64,000 nt of DNA from Lamellibrachia columna (lineage: Eukaryota > Annelida > Polychaeta > Sabellida > Siboglinidae), in NCBI GenBank assembly GCA_963662155.1, contig OY759270.1, positions 49,916,803 through 49,980,802 on the forward strand, in the 5' to 3' direction. Shown here piece after piece: positions 38,951 to 49,639 of the stretch; within the stretch, counting starts at the first letter, position 1, and each line of letters begins with the position of its first letter. A program made the translations under genes and the position numbers. The notes beneath the pieces were generated by a model, which was given only the letters and a program-made list of their open reading frames with translations, did not search any database and was not told the origin of the DNA.

Positions 38951-41900
38951 TTAGGAAGTGTGAGGTGGGGGTTCGTCCTAAAAATTGGTAAGAGGTGGGA
39001 GGTTAGCCCCAGAAATAGGCGTGAAGTGGGAGGTTGGCCTGAAAGATAGAGGGAGGTGGGATTTTGAGGTGGAAGGTATTTACACAAATTATACATATAA
39101 CATTACGAATTGTATAAATAACATTACCACATAGTCTACGGCAGCGGTTGCATAGGCCGATGGAGGGCCAACATTATGATTCGTCGTTCATCTTATAGAT
39201 TGGTGCCCAGTCCACCATTTTTTTTATGTTTCAATAAAACTAATACAAAGCATATATAAGCCACGTATTATTGGGGCAAAGCGCACCCCAGGACATGACG
39301 AAATTTGCGAAACGTCCAGAACTGCTATTAATATGCATTTTTGTTGTAGTTGTTTTTTAGTAAGGTTCTGTAATTCTAGTACAGTGTGTATTAAGTCGCT
39401 AAGAGGCGTGTAACTGAGTCAACCGTTTCCGCCTTAGGTAAAAAACAGTAGGCCAAATCACGGTTGCCCCAAAGGGGTGCGCTTTGCCCCACCCTACTCT
39501 ATGCTCTCTTTCACCCGATTCAGGTGTATCTAGTTATTATCATCATAACAGTCAAGTTAAATTTTGGCTCTTGGTGATTCCCAGCGATGTTGATGATATA
39601 TTCTCGTCTTACCAAAAACACTGCTACTATTGCTGCAATAATCAAGTTTATAGAAATGCTGCTGCCAAGAGCTGCCAGGCGCTGCCAAGCTGGCCAGTTC
39701 AACACACGGCACCGTTGAGCAAGTAAAATACATCAAAGACAGACCTGACATTCTATATAACGTCTCTGTTCCGTTGGGTTCTTCACCGACTTCATCAGTG
39801 TCAGTGGAGAGAAGTCAACGACTCGTTTATCCTGCAAGTACAAACGTCATTGCTCTACATCCCGCACTGTTCCCTTACTTCCACAATCCCCCCAACCTTC
39901 ATCCATCCTTCCTTCCATCCACCCATTTATCCACCCACCCACCCACCCATCCACCATCCATCCATCCATCCATCCATCCATCCATCCATCCACCCATCCA
40001 CCCATCCATCCATCCATCCACCCATCCATCCATCCATACATCCACCCACTCGCCCCCCCCCCCCCCCATCTTTCACCATTCTAATCGTTCTCCACATCTC
40101 AACGTCTTCCGTCACATCCATCCTTCATTTCTTCTTTCTTACTCACAAAGTTCAAGGTTCACGCGCACGCATGTACGCGGACACGCTCATACACACGCAC
40201 GTATACACACATGCGCACGCACGCATGCTCGCACGCATCTGAATGTAGTCAGAATAAAAAAAAATTATCACATAAAATGTTGTCAAAGCAATAAAATAAT
40301 ACTCACTGCTTACCATACTCTAGTGAAACGTTCAAGTGACACTAGAACTCACGTCAGGGTGGTTAGAAATTAACTTCATCCATTCCTATTACATATCTGA
40401 GGCCGGCGTTCTGTTCCTGCAGGTGGTAGCTGATCCACCGTCACCCGGGCCTTCCCCTCCGTCTCTTTCCCTCCAGGTGGCTGCTGGTATTGTTGATCCA
40501 CCGTCACCCGGGCCTTCCCCTCCGTCTCTTTCCTGTCGTCTTCCTGCTTAGGGCCATTTTATGGCAGAATCGTCTTCTCTTGTCATCGCGATTCAAAATC
40601 CAACATTCATTGCCAAAGAGGAGAATATGTCTTACATGGTTTGTCTATGATCTGTTTGGCTTTCTTATGCACTTAACATGTCTTTCATCAGTCTGTACAT
40701 ACATCCTACAGTCTGACTGTACTTGGTAATCCGGTGTAGTTAATCTCTTCTTCCATATTTCCCTGCTCGTTCATGGTCCTGTCTAGGTATTTGAAGGATG
40801 TCACTTGCTTCACCTGATACTCACCGATTTTGGTGTTCAGATTATGGTGAACTCTTCCAATCATAATCTGCAGGTTTAACTTTAGATGATATTTATTGAA
40901 AACTGTTTTCCGTAATAATATAATAATAAAATATTAATAACAGTATTATATTAATAACAGTATTATATTTACCAATATTATATTTACCAGTATTATATTT
41001 ACCTATTCCACAACTAGATATTACTTTCATTCAACTAGATATTACTTTCATGCAATAAACTAAACCATGTTATTCACTTCATTCATGGTAAGTTCGGGGT
41101 TTCATTTCCACCCTCGACCGCTGTCGTGAGTCCTACTTACCCCGGCTGCGAGAAAAACAGCATAGCTTGCCGTAGGTGAAATCCCAATCATAGATATGTC
41201 AGCATTGGAAGAGATGCTGCGCAAATCTTTGAGAGCGTCCGTATGCCCTTTGATCTACAGCAACCATACATGAACATGAACACACATTCCTCATGACACA
41301 GTCATGTTATTATGAACACACATTCCTCATGACACAGTCATGTTATTATGAACACACGCTAAGGGCAATCGAGGTCAAAATCCACAGAACATGATGAAAT
41401 GTTTATTGATACATGATGAGTTGTCTATAGCTATTGATGACCAGTCAAGTTTTAACAATTGTCTGTGAAATTAAAATGAAACAAAGCATTCCTAAATTAC
41501 AACTGTGCTAAGGTCAGACGTTTTGTTTCCATCTTGTACGATTGAAAACCTGTTTTGCTATTTGTTATGTGTTAACCGTCAGACAGTCTAGAATGTTGTT
41601 GGACCAATGTTTACTGCTGTTTGATGGCTTTGTCTAATCCCAGCCATCCACGTTAATGCAATCGTAAAACACCAATCTGATGGACTCACCTCGACACATA
41701 ACGTTCTGTCCTTTCGACACGTACTTCTCAAATGTTCACTGATGTTCTTAGCTGTGGTCATCTCCTGGTAGTTGACCAGATACAATCTGGAATGTCAAGC
41801 AATGTCAGAAGTGCAAGTTTATAAAAGAAGAAATGCTCGCACAATTGGCTTAAACCATAAGTCAAAGAATGTCCATGATTGCATCAACTATAATCTATGC

Positions 41901-42459
41901 TGACGACATACTGTAATTGAAATGTTTCTTATGAAAACTATGTTAATAAATAACACATAGTGCACCGGAAGGCAATTGTCTGGATAAAGAGGGAAGCATG
42001 AACCGCTCAATGTAACGTCACCTGATCTCCTCTTGTAGAATGATTGCGTACGAGTAGAAGAGGGGGCTGTATTCGATGTCGGAGCCCCGCAGGTTGAACA
42101 ACCCTGAAAGTACATCCGGGGAAAGATAGCATTGAACCGATCAGCCCTAGTGATACTGCACAGAACAGCGTTAAGGAATATGTGAAGTTTGGAAAGGACA
42201 TCCGAAAAACTCGACGAAGTGACAAGCTGGAAGAAAACAAAGCTTTTCTAAAACCACAGAACGAGAATTGTCCCGATGAACATAGTACAGTTGACAAATC
42301 TCAAGAAAAAGTTGAATAGAAGAACAATATCAAGTAATAATACGCTACTATTAATATCCATACTGAAGAGAGCAACTGGCGTCGCTGAAGGAGGAAGAAA
42401 AAATGAGAAAAGAAGAGAAAGAGCAAATAATAAGAATGAAGACTTTGACAAGACGCACG

Positions 42460-42538
<79 letters not shown>

Positions 42539-42584
42539 ACGCACGCACGCACGCACGCACCCACACACGCACGCACGCGCGCGC

Positions 42585-42657
<73 letters not shown>

Positions 42658-44052
42658 GCAAACAATAACAAACGCACGTTTTTCGGCGGATATCGTATAT
42701 TTAAACTAAGCAGAATGAAATGGGTGTTTTTGAAAATATGGATTTTACAGGAACCACTGTGCATCGTTTATGGACTCGCATACAACATAGTACATACAAC
42801 ATAGTACATACAACATAGTACATACAACATAGTACATACACCCATTCAAATATTTGAATCACTGGTACAACTATACAGTGCAAGCAGCAGTTTTGTTTCT
42901 TTATCAAGACAGTGTCGTATCAAGACCATGTGTCGTTTTTTTAACTTCACAATAATAGTAAGATCATATTCAGTGATCGCATAGTGTTTATTCTATTTGA
43001 GACACATATAAAATATATAAACCACCACGTGATCTGTTCACATGTTTGTACGTGAAAGCTGTCAACGTCATTTGCAACCTTTCTTGTACGAATCGCTTTA
43101 TATTTAGTGGCGCCAAAAGTTCCCCGAATACCAAATGAACCATCACCGCTTCATATTAACATCATTCTTACTGAACAGGCAACCATAAAGCAGGTGATTT
43201 CACTGACATGCTGTCGCTGACAGGGACGTCACCACCAGGCCGTCGAGGTGGGCTCCGGCCATCTCGGCTCGCAGGCGGCTCACCTTGCTCTGCCAATTCT
43301 CACCTGCACACGAGAGCACAATAACACGCATTGCCGTGCATGCATGTCCACACAAACTCACGGCAGTCACGTGAACAAGTGACGTTCCCTACACATTCAT
43401 TTGGATCTATCGACGGCTAAATAGTTTGATGTGGGTGGTTCAGACAAAGGAAGTCATAATGATATAGTAAACCATGCACGATATTACACGACTTCTGTGA
43501 CCTTCACAAATGCGCCATTTTGACTCGACATCATTTAAAGGGAACGTAATGTTCGAACTTTTGGTTTTATTAAAAAATATCAAATGCCGGCGTCACCACG
43601 ATGTAATGCATAACCGAGTATCTAACATTATTTGTATAACTCAGCAGGCAGTGGAAGTCGTCCGGGTAAATGTATATATGTAGGCCTATATATCTTAAAT
43701 AATGCGCTTGCCTATATCTTCGATATCATTGTCAGTTCGAACATACCACCGTGACCTCGTGCTTTGTCAATTATTACGAAAACGTACACCTAGCATGTCC
43801 TTCGTACTCGCTCGCACAATTTAGTGTAAAATACCGTTGTCATGACTAGCGGGGCAGCAAACGGTTACCGGCGAAACTCAGTGAGTGTGTGTAGACGGGG
43901 TTGTTTGGCCGAGGAGGGCGGCCAGTCGTCCAGATGTGGTCAATCAGGTCCGTCGACACCCCAACCAGCTGGATCATCTTGATGGCCAGGAATGACTGGT
44001 GCTTCTGCCAGGACGCTGCAACATACATCATATGTACCATCGCTCATCTTCA

Positions 44053-44096
<44 letters not shown>

Positions 44097-44727
44097 CCCC
44101 CACCACACACAAACCGTATAATCAAAAAGGGCATGCGTTATTTTGTTGACCGTTTCTGTGCACTATTTACCAATAATCGAAACTGCTTGGCCTAAAGAAA
44201 GACAATTTGACCTAAATAAAAATGTGTAATATAGCTCCCCCTCCCCTCACAAATCAATCATAAAAAGTTAGCAATGTAACCAGTATCCCATTATTAAAAA
44301 AAAATATATTATATTTGTATTTGCACTATAATAAGCTAGTATTATAGTATTTCTTCAAAACAGCCGTTTTGTTTGCCAAACAAATTCAGACGCACTCACA
44401 TAAAGACACAAGCCTTGGATCAGCACCGACGGTGGCGCCAGGTGGCAGCACTTGCAGCAACCATGTTGCCGAGTCCAAATTACCTACGGCTGAAGAGATT
44501 CAACAAGGTTTGTCAAGACAAGACCACATTCAAGGGAAAACATTAGTGAACACATGATAATGTCATTAACTCATATATTGACTAATTTTAATTTACTAAA
44601 CTGCCGTATTACTGGTCTATAATTAATATTTCTAATGACTACATAAGGTACGTTTCTAAAACTAAACAGATAGGTTAATATCTCGATAGCAATTTTCCAT
44701 AAGATATAATTTGTTGAGGTGTTTTGG

Positions 44728-44784
<57 letters not shown>

Positions 44785-46399
44785 TGCGTGTGTGCGCGTG
44801 CGTGTGTGTGTGCGTGTGTCACTGGGAAAACATTCCGGGATACCTGTCCTAGCTAATACCGTGATTGAATTTGGATTAAAACTGCAAAGATAATTATTTC
44901 TTATTTTATTTCTAACTTATTCCTGTACACGAATTGTATGCATACATCGCATACATGCCTACTTTCGTAGCAATTTATGTGTGTTGTGTGATAAATATAA
45001 ATGACTACATGCATATATGTTCCAATTCAAAGTAGTTATAGTTACAGACAAACGCATGCACGCAGGCACGCGCGCAGGCATACATGCACGTTTTCTCGTA
45101 CCGATAGTGATGAGTGTCCACTGACAGTCAATCTGTTGGTCAGCTTGAGTGTCGTACCGGCCGTCCGTCCACATGGCCGCCTGGCGCCTCGTCACGACGG
45201 CCCAGCCTGCACGAACACACACTCCGTCTCAGCGACACAACGAACAGATCTACACGAACACACTTCATGGGTGACCAAGGATTACGAAAGCCCTACTTGT
45301 ACGTGAATACACGGGCGTTGGGGGTCGATATTTCTTCCGTGAGACGAACGCAACGAGTCATAACAACCCTTCGGTGAGATTGAGAGAACAACAAACACCC
45401 TTTTGTCATCGCTTACCATCCTTAGTTTTTCAGCATACTCGTAAAACTGTTCAGAGAACAACAAACACCCGTTTTATCATCCCTTATCCTCTTTAGTATC
45501 TCGGCATACTCGTTAAACTGTTCAGAGAATAACAAACACCCGTTTGTCATTGCTTATCCACCAGTTCTTCAGCGTACTCATTAAACTGTTGACGACTTGA
45601 TATTGTAAACCGGGTTAATACTGTATTTCGGCACAATAAAAGGGTATTTATTATACTGTATTTCAATTAATGTAAACAAACCCGACATTCACAATTGTAG
45701 GCCCTATTACTGTTTCATAACGTTGAAGTAAATTTAGTTCATTTCGCATAAAAGTAAGAATAGAAAATCTACGCAGCAATGATTCATACCAGGACACGCC
45801 AATAAGAACAACTAGAAATGTTCAAATGTGGATTTAGATCAGATCAGTAGATAATTTGTTCCATTCATTTATTGTTCTTTCGGATATAAGACTCTACACT
45901 ATTATTTCGCTAACGCTACGTCGTGCTCTTTATTTTTTCTGTATTCCTTAAATGAGAAACCAAACTTCTATCGATGTTTGTGTAACCATTCAACATCTTT
46001 AAAAACTTGTATTTGATCTGCTCGTAGTCTCCTTGAGAGCGTACCACTGGAGCCGCTGAAGCCAGTGATGTACTTGAGTCTGTTGTCCACCTCGGCCCCG
46101 CCACTCTGCAACAGACGGCAGCTACTTGTTAGCGGTTGTAATGTTACAATCACTGGCCTCTTAGTTGACTGTGTTGTTCGGTTCAGTGTTACCGTTGCCA
46201 TTCGTGCACTCTATCTAGGGCGGGTGTTCAACTGCCACACATGGTGTGTCTCGGCAGGATCAGTTGTGGTTTCCGAAATGCGTGGTGGAGTTCAAAGTGC
46301 GTCAGTGTTTACAAAGCGAACAAATGAGAGAATAACACACTAGAAAAGAGGACAGCAAAACCACGAGGTTTGATTATGATGATGACCATCATCATTGTT

Positions 46400-46480
<81 letters not shown>

Positions 46481-47430
46481 TAAAGTGGAATAGATTTTTG
46501 TTTCAGTGTACACCACAAACAGTGAAATGTAGAGGCATAATTTTAATCGCATACATCCGGGACAGTGACTATTAATGATCTTATTGTGTTTAAGGGGAAG
46601 AGGGAACCCCGGTACCGTGAGGCTGTACGTACCCCGTACTCATCCCTCTTATCAATGATGTAAGCGTCGAGCGACCGCCCGCCGGTCAAACTCGTATCGG
46701 ACATCGCTTCTCGCAATCTCGCCACTCGGGACTGAGTATCCACTCGATTTGGAGGACGGCCCTGTAGTGGGAACACACCAGTTACTGCAATTATTTCTAA
46801 GTATCATAAAAATTATTTGTAATGCAACTTTGACAACATTGATTTGAATGATAATCCAGGGTAGGGTTTGTCCGTTTGTCTTGACATTATGACAATGTTA
46901 TGGTTGCGTTGCATTAACAATGCAACCAACAAAAGGTTTTGACAAAGACGACAGTGACGACGACGATTACTACAATTGTGACAGACGACGACGACATTGA
47001 CGCCCAGTTGGTGTGTGAACAATCACGTATGCTCCATGAGCTGCTATGGTGCAGATAATCAGTGAGTTAAATTTGGTAGAGACCATTATTTTCCGGTTTG
47101 AAAAGTAATTACATTCCGTCTATTCTTGCACACATGACGCACACCCTTTGACTTCAGAGGTGCACTGTCTCATTATGGGTGAGTCCAAACTTTGTCCCAC
47201 AACAAAATATTTTCTGCGATGACAATGACGACGTCTACACTGACAACGATGTCAATGATGACAATAGGGACAATGACCACGACGATGGTTTGACGACGTA
47301 AATATTACCCCTGTCTCCGGACACAGTGACCGATCACTCGGGCTGAGGCTGTTCGCAAGAGAAGACATGGCTGACGGTCTCCAGGCATCGTCGATGACTT
47401 CGCGTCTACGCACTGCAGTTGACACACGCA
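31904..47430 (-). CDS. XPNPEP2: X-prolyl aminopeptidase (membrane aminopeptidase P, XPNPEP2-like), 21 exons
   Basis: A metallo-aminopeptidase of family M24B that removes the N-terminal residue when proline is second. Exons: 47309-47430, 46633-46761, 46045-46105, 45102-45206, 44400-44489, 43869-44015, 43208-43303, 42022-42103, 41690-41786, 41141-41254, 39745-39831, 38639-38689, 37784-37845, 36800-36949, 36517-36577, 36006-36075, 35599-35703, 35266-35337, 34074-34150, 32525-32623, 31904-32137. All phases agree, giving about 703 residues plus a stop; human XPNPEP2 is 674. The five metal ligands are present: Asp in LLDSGGQY, Asp in DGTTDVTRT, His in GTGHGIG, Glu in EPGYYE and Glu in IRLENV. A hydrophobic C-terminus supports a GPI-anchored ectoenzyme rather than cytosolic XPNPEP1. 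The first visible exon needs an upstream phase-1 exon, presumably the signal peptide, which was not found. Confidence 0.94.
32328..32399. promoter_or_regulatory. cluster of three perfect TGACGTCA (CRE) palindromes
   Basis: TGACGTCA occurs at 32,328-32,335, 32,370-32,377 and 32,392-32,399, each in a GCAATGACGTCA context, inside the last intron of XPNPEP2. A fourth copy (31,966-31,973) is in the last exon. The shared flank suggests small duplications. CREB/ATF binding is known for this octamer; function here is inferred. Confidence 0.4.
32665..33861. mobile_element. MITE-like element with TIRs in XPNPEP2 intron
   Basis: The left end TAGGGGAGACCGGGGCCAGT and the right end (reverse complement TAGGGGAGACCAGGGCTAGT) form terminal inverted repeats of about 24 bp, 1.2 kb apart. 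No transposase is encoded. It contains a short LINE 3' remnant (33,140-33,310). A clear target-site duplication was not found. Confidence 0.65.
33140..33320 (+). pseudogene. dispersed LINE 3' remnant (copy 1)
   Basis: It shares GGTTACATATAGATGAA and CAATAAGCCAATGGCGTCCT-like sequence with plus-strand copies at 37,487-37,650 and 51,020-51,190. In the second copy the frame reads [16 protein letters not shown] then a stop and [15 protein letters not shown], a LINE reverse-transcriptase C-terminus. Confidence 0.5.
34018..34076. repeat. 16-bp repeat of a 5' splice site, 3-4 copies
   Basis: On the minus strand the last bases of XPNPEP2 exon 34074-34150 and its donor read CCA then GTAAGTTAATGGG, and this CCAGTAAGTTAATGGG unit is repeated in tandem into the intron. 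Each copy keeps a consensus GTAAGT donor. Confidence 0.9.
34074..37845 (-). CDS. XPNPEP2: XPNPEP2 catalytic (pita-bread) domain exons
   Basis: Exon 37784-37845 encodes [16 protein letters not shown]. Exon 36800-36949 has [19 protein letters not shown] and YLLDSGGQY, including first ligand Asp and the conserved HY. Exon 36517-36577 has [15 protein letters not shown] with the second Asp. Exon 36006-36075 has [14 protein letters not shown]. Exon 35599-35703 has [18 protein letters not shown] with the ligand His. Exon 35266-35337 has [10 protein letters not shown]. Exon 34074-34150 has [17 protein letters not shown] with both ligand Glu residues. Nothing needed for two-metal catalysis is missing, so the enzyme is predicted to be active. 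Confidence 0.95.
37487..37650 (+). pseudogene. dispersed LINE 3' remnant (copy 2)
   Basis: The plus frame encodes [17 protein letters not shown], a stop, then [20 protein letters not shown]. It belongs to the same family as the fragments at 33,140 and 51,020 and lies in an XPNPEP2 intron, antisense to the gene. Confidence 0.55.
37978..38160. repeat. 63-bp perfect tandem triplication (XPNPEP2 intron)
   Basis: The unit contains TTAGGTTATTTTGATCAAAT, AGTGCAATAACTGTGGTGGA and CACCGTACGTACTTCCGTA. The three copies are virtually identical, so the event is recent. Confidence 0.95.
38262..38650. repeat. 78-bp minisatellite carrying an exon donor, about 5 copies
   Basis: Minus-strand units end AAAGAACAG then GTGTGTGAG, matching the end and donor of XPNPEP2 exon 38639-38689 (GAAGAACAG then GTGTGTGAG), and the array starts exactly at that donor. 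Each unit also has a 17-base GTGTGTGAGAATATCAG segment with GT and AG ends, leaving a 61-base exon-like part. As 78 is a multiple of 3, a 159-codon spurious ORF runs through it. Confidence 0.95.
38639..43303 (-). CDS. XPNPEP2: XPNPEP2 domain II exons
   Basis: Exon 43208-43303 ([18 protein letters not shown]) joins 42022-42103 through a split Trp codon to give the family block [15 protein letters not shown]. Then 41690-41786, 41141-41254 ([14 protein letters not shown]), 39745-39831 ([15 protein letters not shown]) and the 51-nt exon 38639-38689, which encodes [17 protein letters not shown] (family HxRDAVAL...WLE). The short exon is easily missed because a longer shadow ORF made of 78-bp repeats overlaps it in another frame; the true frame is fixed by phase 0 on both sides. 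Confidence 0.9.
38801..39501. mobile_element. 701-bp MITE-like element with TIRs in XPNPEP2 intron
   Basis: Left end TAGAGTAGGGTGGAGCAAAG and right end (reverse complement TAGAGTAGGGTGGGGCAAAG) are inverted repeats of about 28 bp. Next to the left end GGGCAAAGGGTACCCC is repeated. The interior has (GCGT)n at 38,896-38,950 and no transposase. A target duplication longer than 2 bp is not evident. Confidence 0.8.
39895..40060. repeat. (CCAT)n/(CCAC)n microsatellite and poly-C
   Basis: Long CATCCATCCACCCATCC-type array followed by a run of about 16 C. It lies in the XPNPEP2 intron next to exon 39745-39831; ORFs in both strands are artefacts. Confidence 0.95.
40419..40545. repeat. 63-bp direct duplication
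   Basis: GATCCACCGTCACCCGGGCC and TTCCCCTCCGTCTCTTTCC occur twice, 63 bp apart, in an XPNPEP2 intron. Confidence 0.9.
41275..41358. repeat. two-copy 37-bp tandem duplication
   Basis: GAACACACATTCCTCATGAC followed by ACAGTCATGTTATTAT is present twice, ending in a third partial copy. It lies about 20 bp from the acceptor of XPNPEP2 exon 41141-41254 but does not include it. Confidence 0.88.
42460..42656. repeat. (CA)n-(CACG)n-(CA)n compound microsatellite
   Basis: Two CA blocks flank a CACG/CGCG block. All six-frame ORFs here are repeat artefacts. It lies in an XPNPEP2 intron. Confidence 0.97.
42776..42842. repeat. 14-bp repeat, 4-5 copies
   Basis: The unit is CATACAACATAGTA, perfect copies. 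Confidence 0.93.
43869..46761 (-). CDS. XPNPEP2: XPNPEP2 domain I exons
   Basis: Exon 46633-46761 encodes [15 protein letters not shown] and [13 protein letters not shown]. Exon 46045-46105 encodes [15 protein letters not shown]. Exon 45102-45206 encodes [20 protein letters not shown] then DCQWTL. Exon 44400-44489 encodes [19 protein letters not shown]. Exon 43869-44015 encodes [14 protein letters not shown] then [10 protein letters not shown]. ITGFxGSxG, AAxWTDGRY and the NLVDxxW-RP block are landmarks of the N-terminal creatinase-like domain of eukaryotic aminopeptidase P. The donor at 46044-46043 was chosen (after CCAGTG) to give phase 1 for the next exon. Confidence 0.93.
44050..44098. 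repeat. (ACGC)n microsatellite
   Basis: About 12 ACGC units start some 35 bp upstream (minus sense) of the XPNPEP2 exon 43869-44015 acceptor. Confidence 0.96.
44732..44818. repeat. (GT)n / (GTGC)n microsatellite
   Basis: A pure GT run followed by mixed GTGCGCGTGC sequence in an XPNPEP2 intron. Confidence 0.97.
45378..45600. repeat. about 75-bp tandem repeat, 3 copies
   Basis: The units share GAGAACAACAAACACCC, TTGTCATCGCTTA and CGTAAAACTGTTC-like blocks with about 10-15% divergence. Confidence 0.85.
46391..46480. repeat. (CAT)n-(CAG)20 trinucleotide repeat
   Basis: About seven CAT units run into 20 CAG units on the plus strand, so CTG in the sense of XPNPEP2, inside the intron between exons 46045-46105 and 46633-46761. 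The Leu-rich minus ORF is an artefact. Confidence 0.97.
47309..47430 (-). CDS. XPNPEP2: XPNPEP2 first visible coding exon
   Basis: A 122-nt exon between a TTTTCAG acceptor and a GTAATA donor, phases 1 to 0. In the frame of the next exon it encodes a segment ending [12 protein letters not shown]. Secreted aminopeptidase P proteins have a similar Cys-Pro region just before the RVDT...RLREAM start of domain I. An internal ATG at the MSSLANS position could start a protein without a signal peptide. The GPI-like tail argues instead for a signal-peptide exon further right, possibly beyond the 47.7-49 kb repeats. Confidence 0.6.
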
Positions 47431-47684
47431 CTGAAAACACGCTAGTGCGATATTGTCACGTATAAACATAACGAATGCGATATCCGCGTTGATTAGTTAG
47501 TTAGCTAATTACAAACTTGGTTAGTTCGTTATTTGGGTGGCAATAGCGTATTGTGCCGAATGTTAGACCATCAACCGACAGGACCGATGTTCGAATTCTC
47601 TTTCTGCTGTTTCGAAGCTAGCTTGGACAATTTCGTTCACCCCACATTGCCTCAGTTCATTCGGCTGCATAAATGAGTATCTGT

Positions 47685-48502
47685 CAAGAGCGGACAGTGA
47701 TGGTACCTGTAAACAGCGGACAGTGATGGTACCTGTCAAGAGCGGACAGTGATGGTAACTGTAAAGAGTGGTCAGTGATGGTACCTGTAAAGAGCGGTCA
47801 GTGATGGTACCTGTCAAGAGCGGACAGTGATGGTACCTGTAAAGAGCGGTCAGTGGTGGTACCTGTAAAGAGCGGACAGTGATGGTACCTGTAAAAAGCG
47901 ATCAGTGATGGTACCTGTAAAGAGCGGTCAGTGATGGTACCTGTCAAGAGTGGACAGTGATGGTACCTGTCAAGAGCGGTCAGTGGTGGTACCTGTAAAG
48001 AGCGGACAGTGATGGTACCTGTCAAGAGTGGACAGTGATGGTACCTGTAAAGAGCGGTCAGTGGTGGTACCTGTAAAGAGCGGACAGTGATGGTACATGG
48101 CAAGAGCGGACAGTGATGGTACCTGTAAAGAGCGGACAGTGATGGTACCTGTAAAAAGCGGACAGTGATGGTACAAGGCAAGAGCGGACAGTGATGGTAC
48201 CTGTAAAGAGCGGACAGTGATGGTACCTGTAAAGAGCTGTCAGTGATGGTACCTGTCAAGAGTGGACAGTGATGGTACCTGTCAAGAGTAGACAGTGGTG
48301 GTACCTGTAAAGAGCGGACAGTGATGGTACCTGTAAAGAGCGGTCAGTGATGGTACCTGTCAAGAGTGGACAGTGATGGTACCTGTAAAGAGCGGTTAAT
48401 GGTGGTACCTGTAAAGAGCGGACAGTGATGGTACCTGTAAAGAGCAGTCAGTGATGGTACCTGTCAAGAGCGGACAGTGAGGGTACATGGCAAGAGCGGA
48501 TG
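47685..48502. repeat. 26-bp minisatellite, about 31 copies
   Basis: The unit is AGAGCGGACAGTGATGGTAC followed by CTGTAA. Variants alternate GGACAGT/GGTCAGT and GTAAAGAG/GTCAAGAG. Minus frames remain open (SLQVPSLSALYRYHH-type) because 26-nt units cycle through three frames without a stop. It lies upstream of the first visible XPNPEP2 exon. Confidence 0.97.
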
Positions 48503-48530
48503 GTGGTGGATATATGTGAACGAATAGTAT

Positions 48531-48752
48531 TTGCGCAGTATGTTCAACGTGGCTGAATGTTCAGTTTGTGTTGGAAAGAACAGATACATCAGGGGGTGCA
48601 GTGTAAAGAGCTTTGAGCGATTTTATGGACTGGATGCCGCGCTACATAAGAACATATCCTTTTTGTTATCGAGGCAGATTAAACAAAATAGCATCGACGA
48701 AGACGACGCGAAGCTCAACTTTTTTCTAAGAGGCCTCATTAGATCCAGATAG
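48531..48752 (+). CDS. small unassigned ORF between two minisatellites
   Basis: A 73-codon plus-strand ORF with complex composition. It contains VAECSVCVGKNRYIRGCSVK and a mixed-charge C-terminal part (SIDEDDAKLNFFLRGL). The CxxC pair followed by a third Cys hints at a small zinc-binding fold, but no family was recognised. The frame is cut by the TAG in the first AGATAG of the adjacent 13-bp repeat. It may be a truncated exon or a transposon fragment. Confidence 0.3.
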   Translation: MRSMFNVAECSVCVGKNRYIRGCSVKSFERFYGLDAALHKNISFLLSRQIKQNSIDEDDAKLNFFLRGLIRSR

Positions 48753-48990
48753 TGGACCCAGATAGTAGATCCAGATAGTGGACCCAGATAGTAGACCCAG
48801 ATAGTGGACCCAGATAGTAGACCCAGATAGTGGACCCAGATAGTGGACCCAGATAGTGGACCCAGATAGTGGACCCAGATAGTGGACCCAGATAGTGGAC
48901 CCAGATAGTAGACCCAGATAGTGGACCCAGATAGTGGACCCAGATAGTGGACCCAGATAGTAGACCCAGATAGTGGACCCAGATATTAAT
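48742..48990. repeat. 13-bp minisatellite, about 19 copies
   Basis: The unit is GTGGACCCAGATA, with GTAGACCC and one GTAGATCC variant. It starts within the last codons of the preceding ORF. Confidence 0.96.
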
Positions 48991-49245
48991 TACACGAGGC
49001 GTCGTCGCTGTGAATGCTATAATAAAATTATGGAATACAATTATCGTGTTTGATAATGTGATCTTATGTAAGATAATGTCAGATTATCATGTCATCAGCG
49101 AGTAAAATATGACGCATACCATATGTTGAGTGTTGAGTGATTTAATCGGCGAGTTATCAAGGCGTTGCATGTACCGGATACGTCAACAGAACCCGGGGAA
49201 GGCCACACTAAGCTCAAATATTAGATGCGAGTAGCGTCGCTATGA

Positions 49246-49604
49246 ATGCAACAACTGTGCGGGGGTCAGACCACAATGTTGTCTACGCATAGGGTAGCTG
49301 ACAATCATGCGTATAACTTAGACATATATGACGATATAGCTGACATTATATCTGACAATCTTACGAATTTCGAGGAAATTTGTCAAATATTGGCAACTCT
49401 AAAGTTTTCTGTGGACCTTGGGAAGACTTTTAGCACGGTCAAGGAGATGGAATTAATCAGCAGTGGAAATCAGATGGAGTTAATCGTAAGATCAACACGA
49501 AAGCTATTCTCAGAAAGATGGTGTACAGCGACGATCTGGCTATAATTGCAGAGAACAAACAATTGCCAGAAGCGCTGGAAGAATGGAAGGATGTGTTCAA
49601 GTAG
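49246..49604 (+). pseudogene. unassigned ORF and reverse-transcriptase fragment
   Basis: 49,246-49,545 is an open frame with DIYDDIADIISDNLTNFEEI, which looks coding but is not recognised. Overlapping it in another frame, 49,518-49,601 encodes MVYSDDLAIIAENKQLPEAL then EEWKDVFK and a stop: a reverse-transcriptase YxDD region in which the usual YADD reads YSDD. Probably two decayed fragments joined. Confidence 0.45.
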
Positions 49605-49639
49605 CATGGACTGAGAATGAGCCCGGATTAGACCTAATT

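Noticed and set aside
42248..42804. Several ORFs of Thr-His, Cys-Val or Arg-Ala-Cys-Val repeats
   Set aside because: They are translations of CA/CACG microsatellites.
47563..48259. Minus ORFs of LQVPSLSALYRYHH repeats as a possible coding exon upstream of XPNPEP2
   Set aside because: They arise from the 26-bp minisatellite; no splice-compatible unique sequence was found in them.
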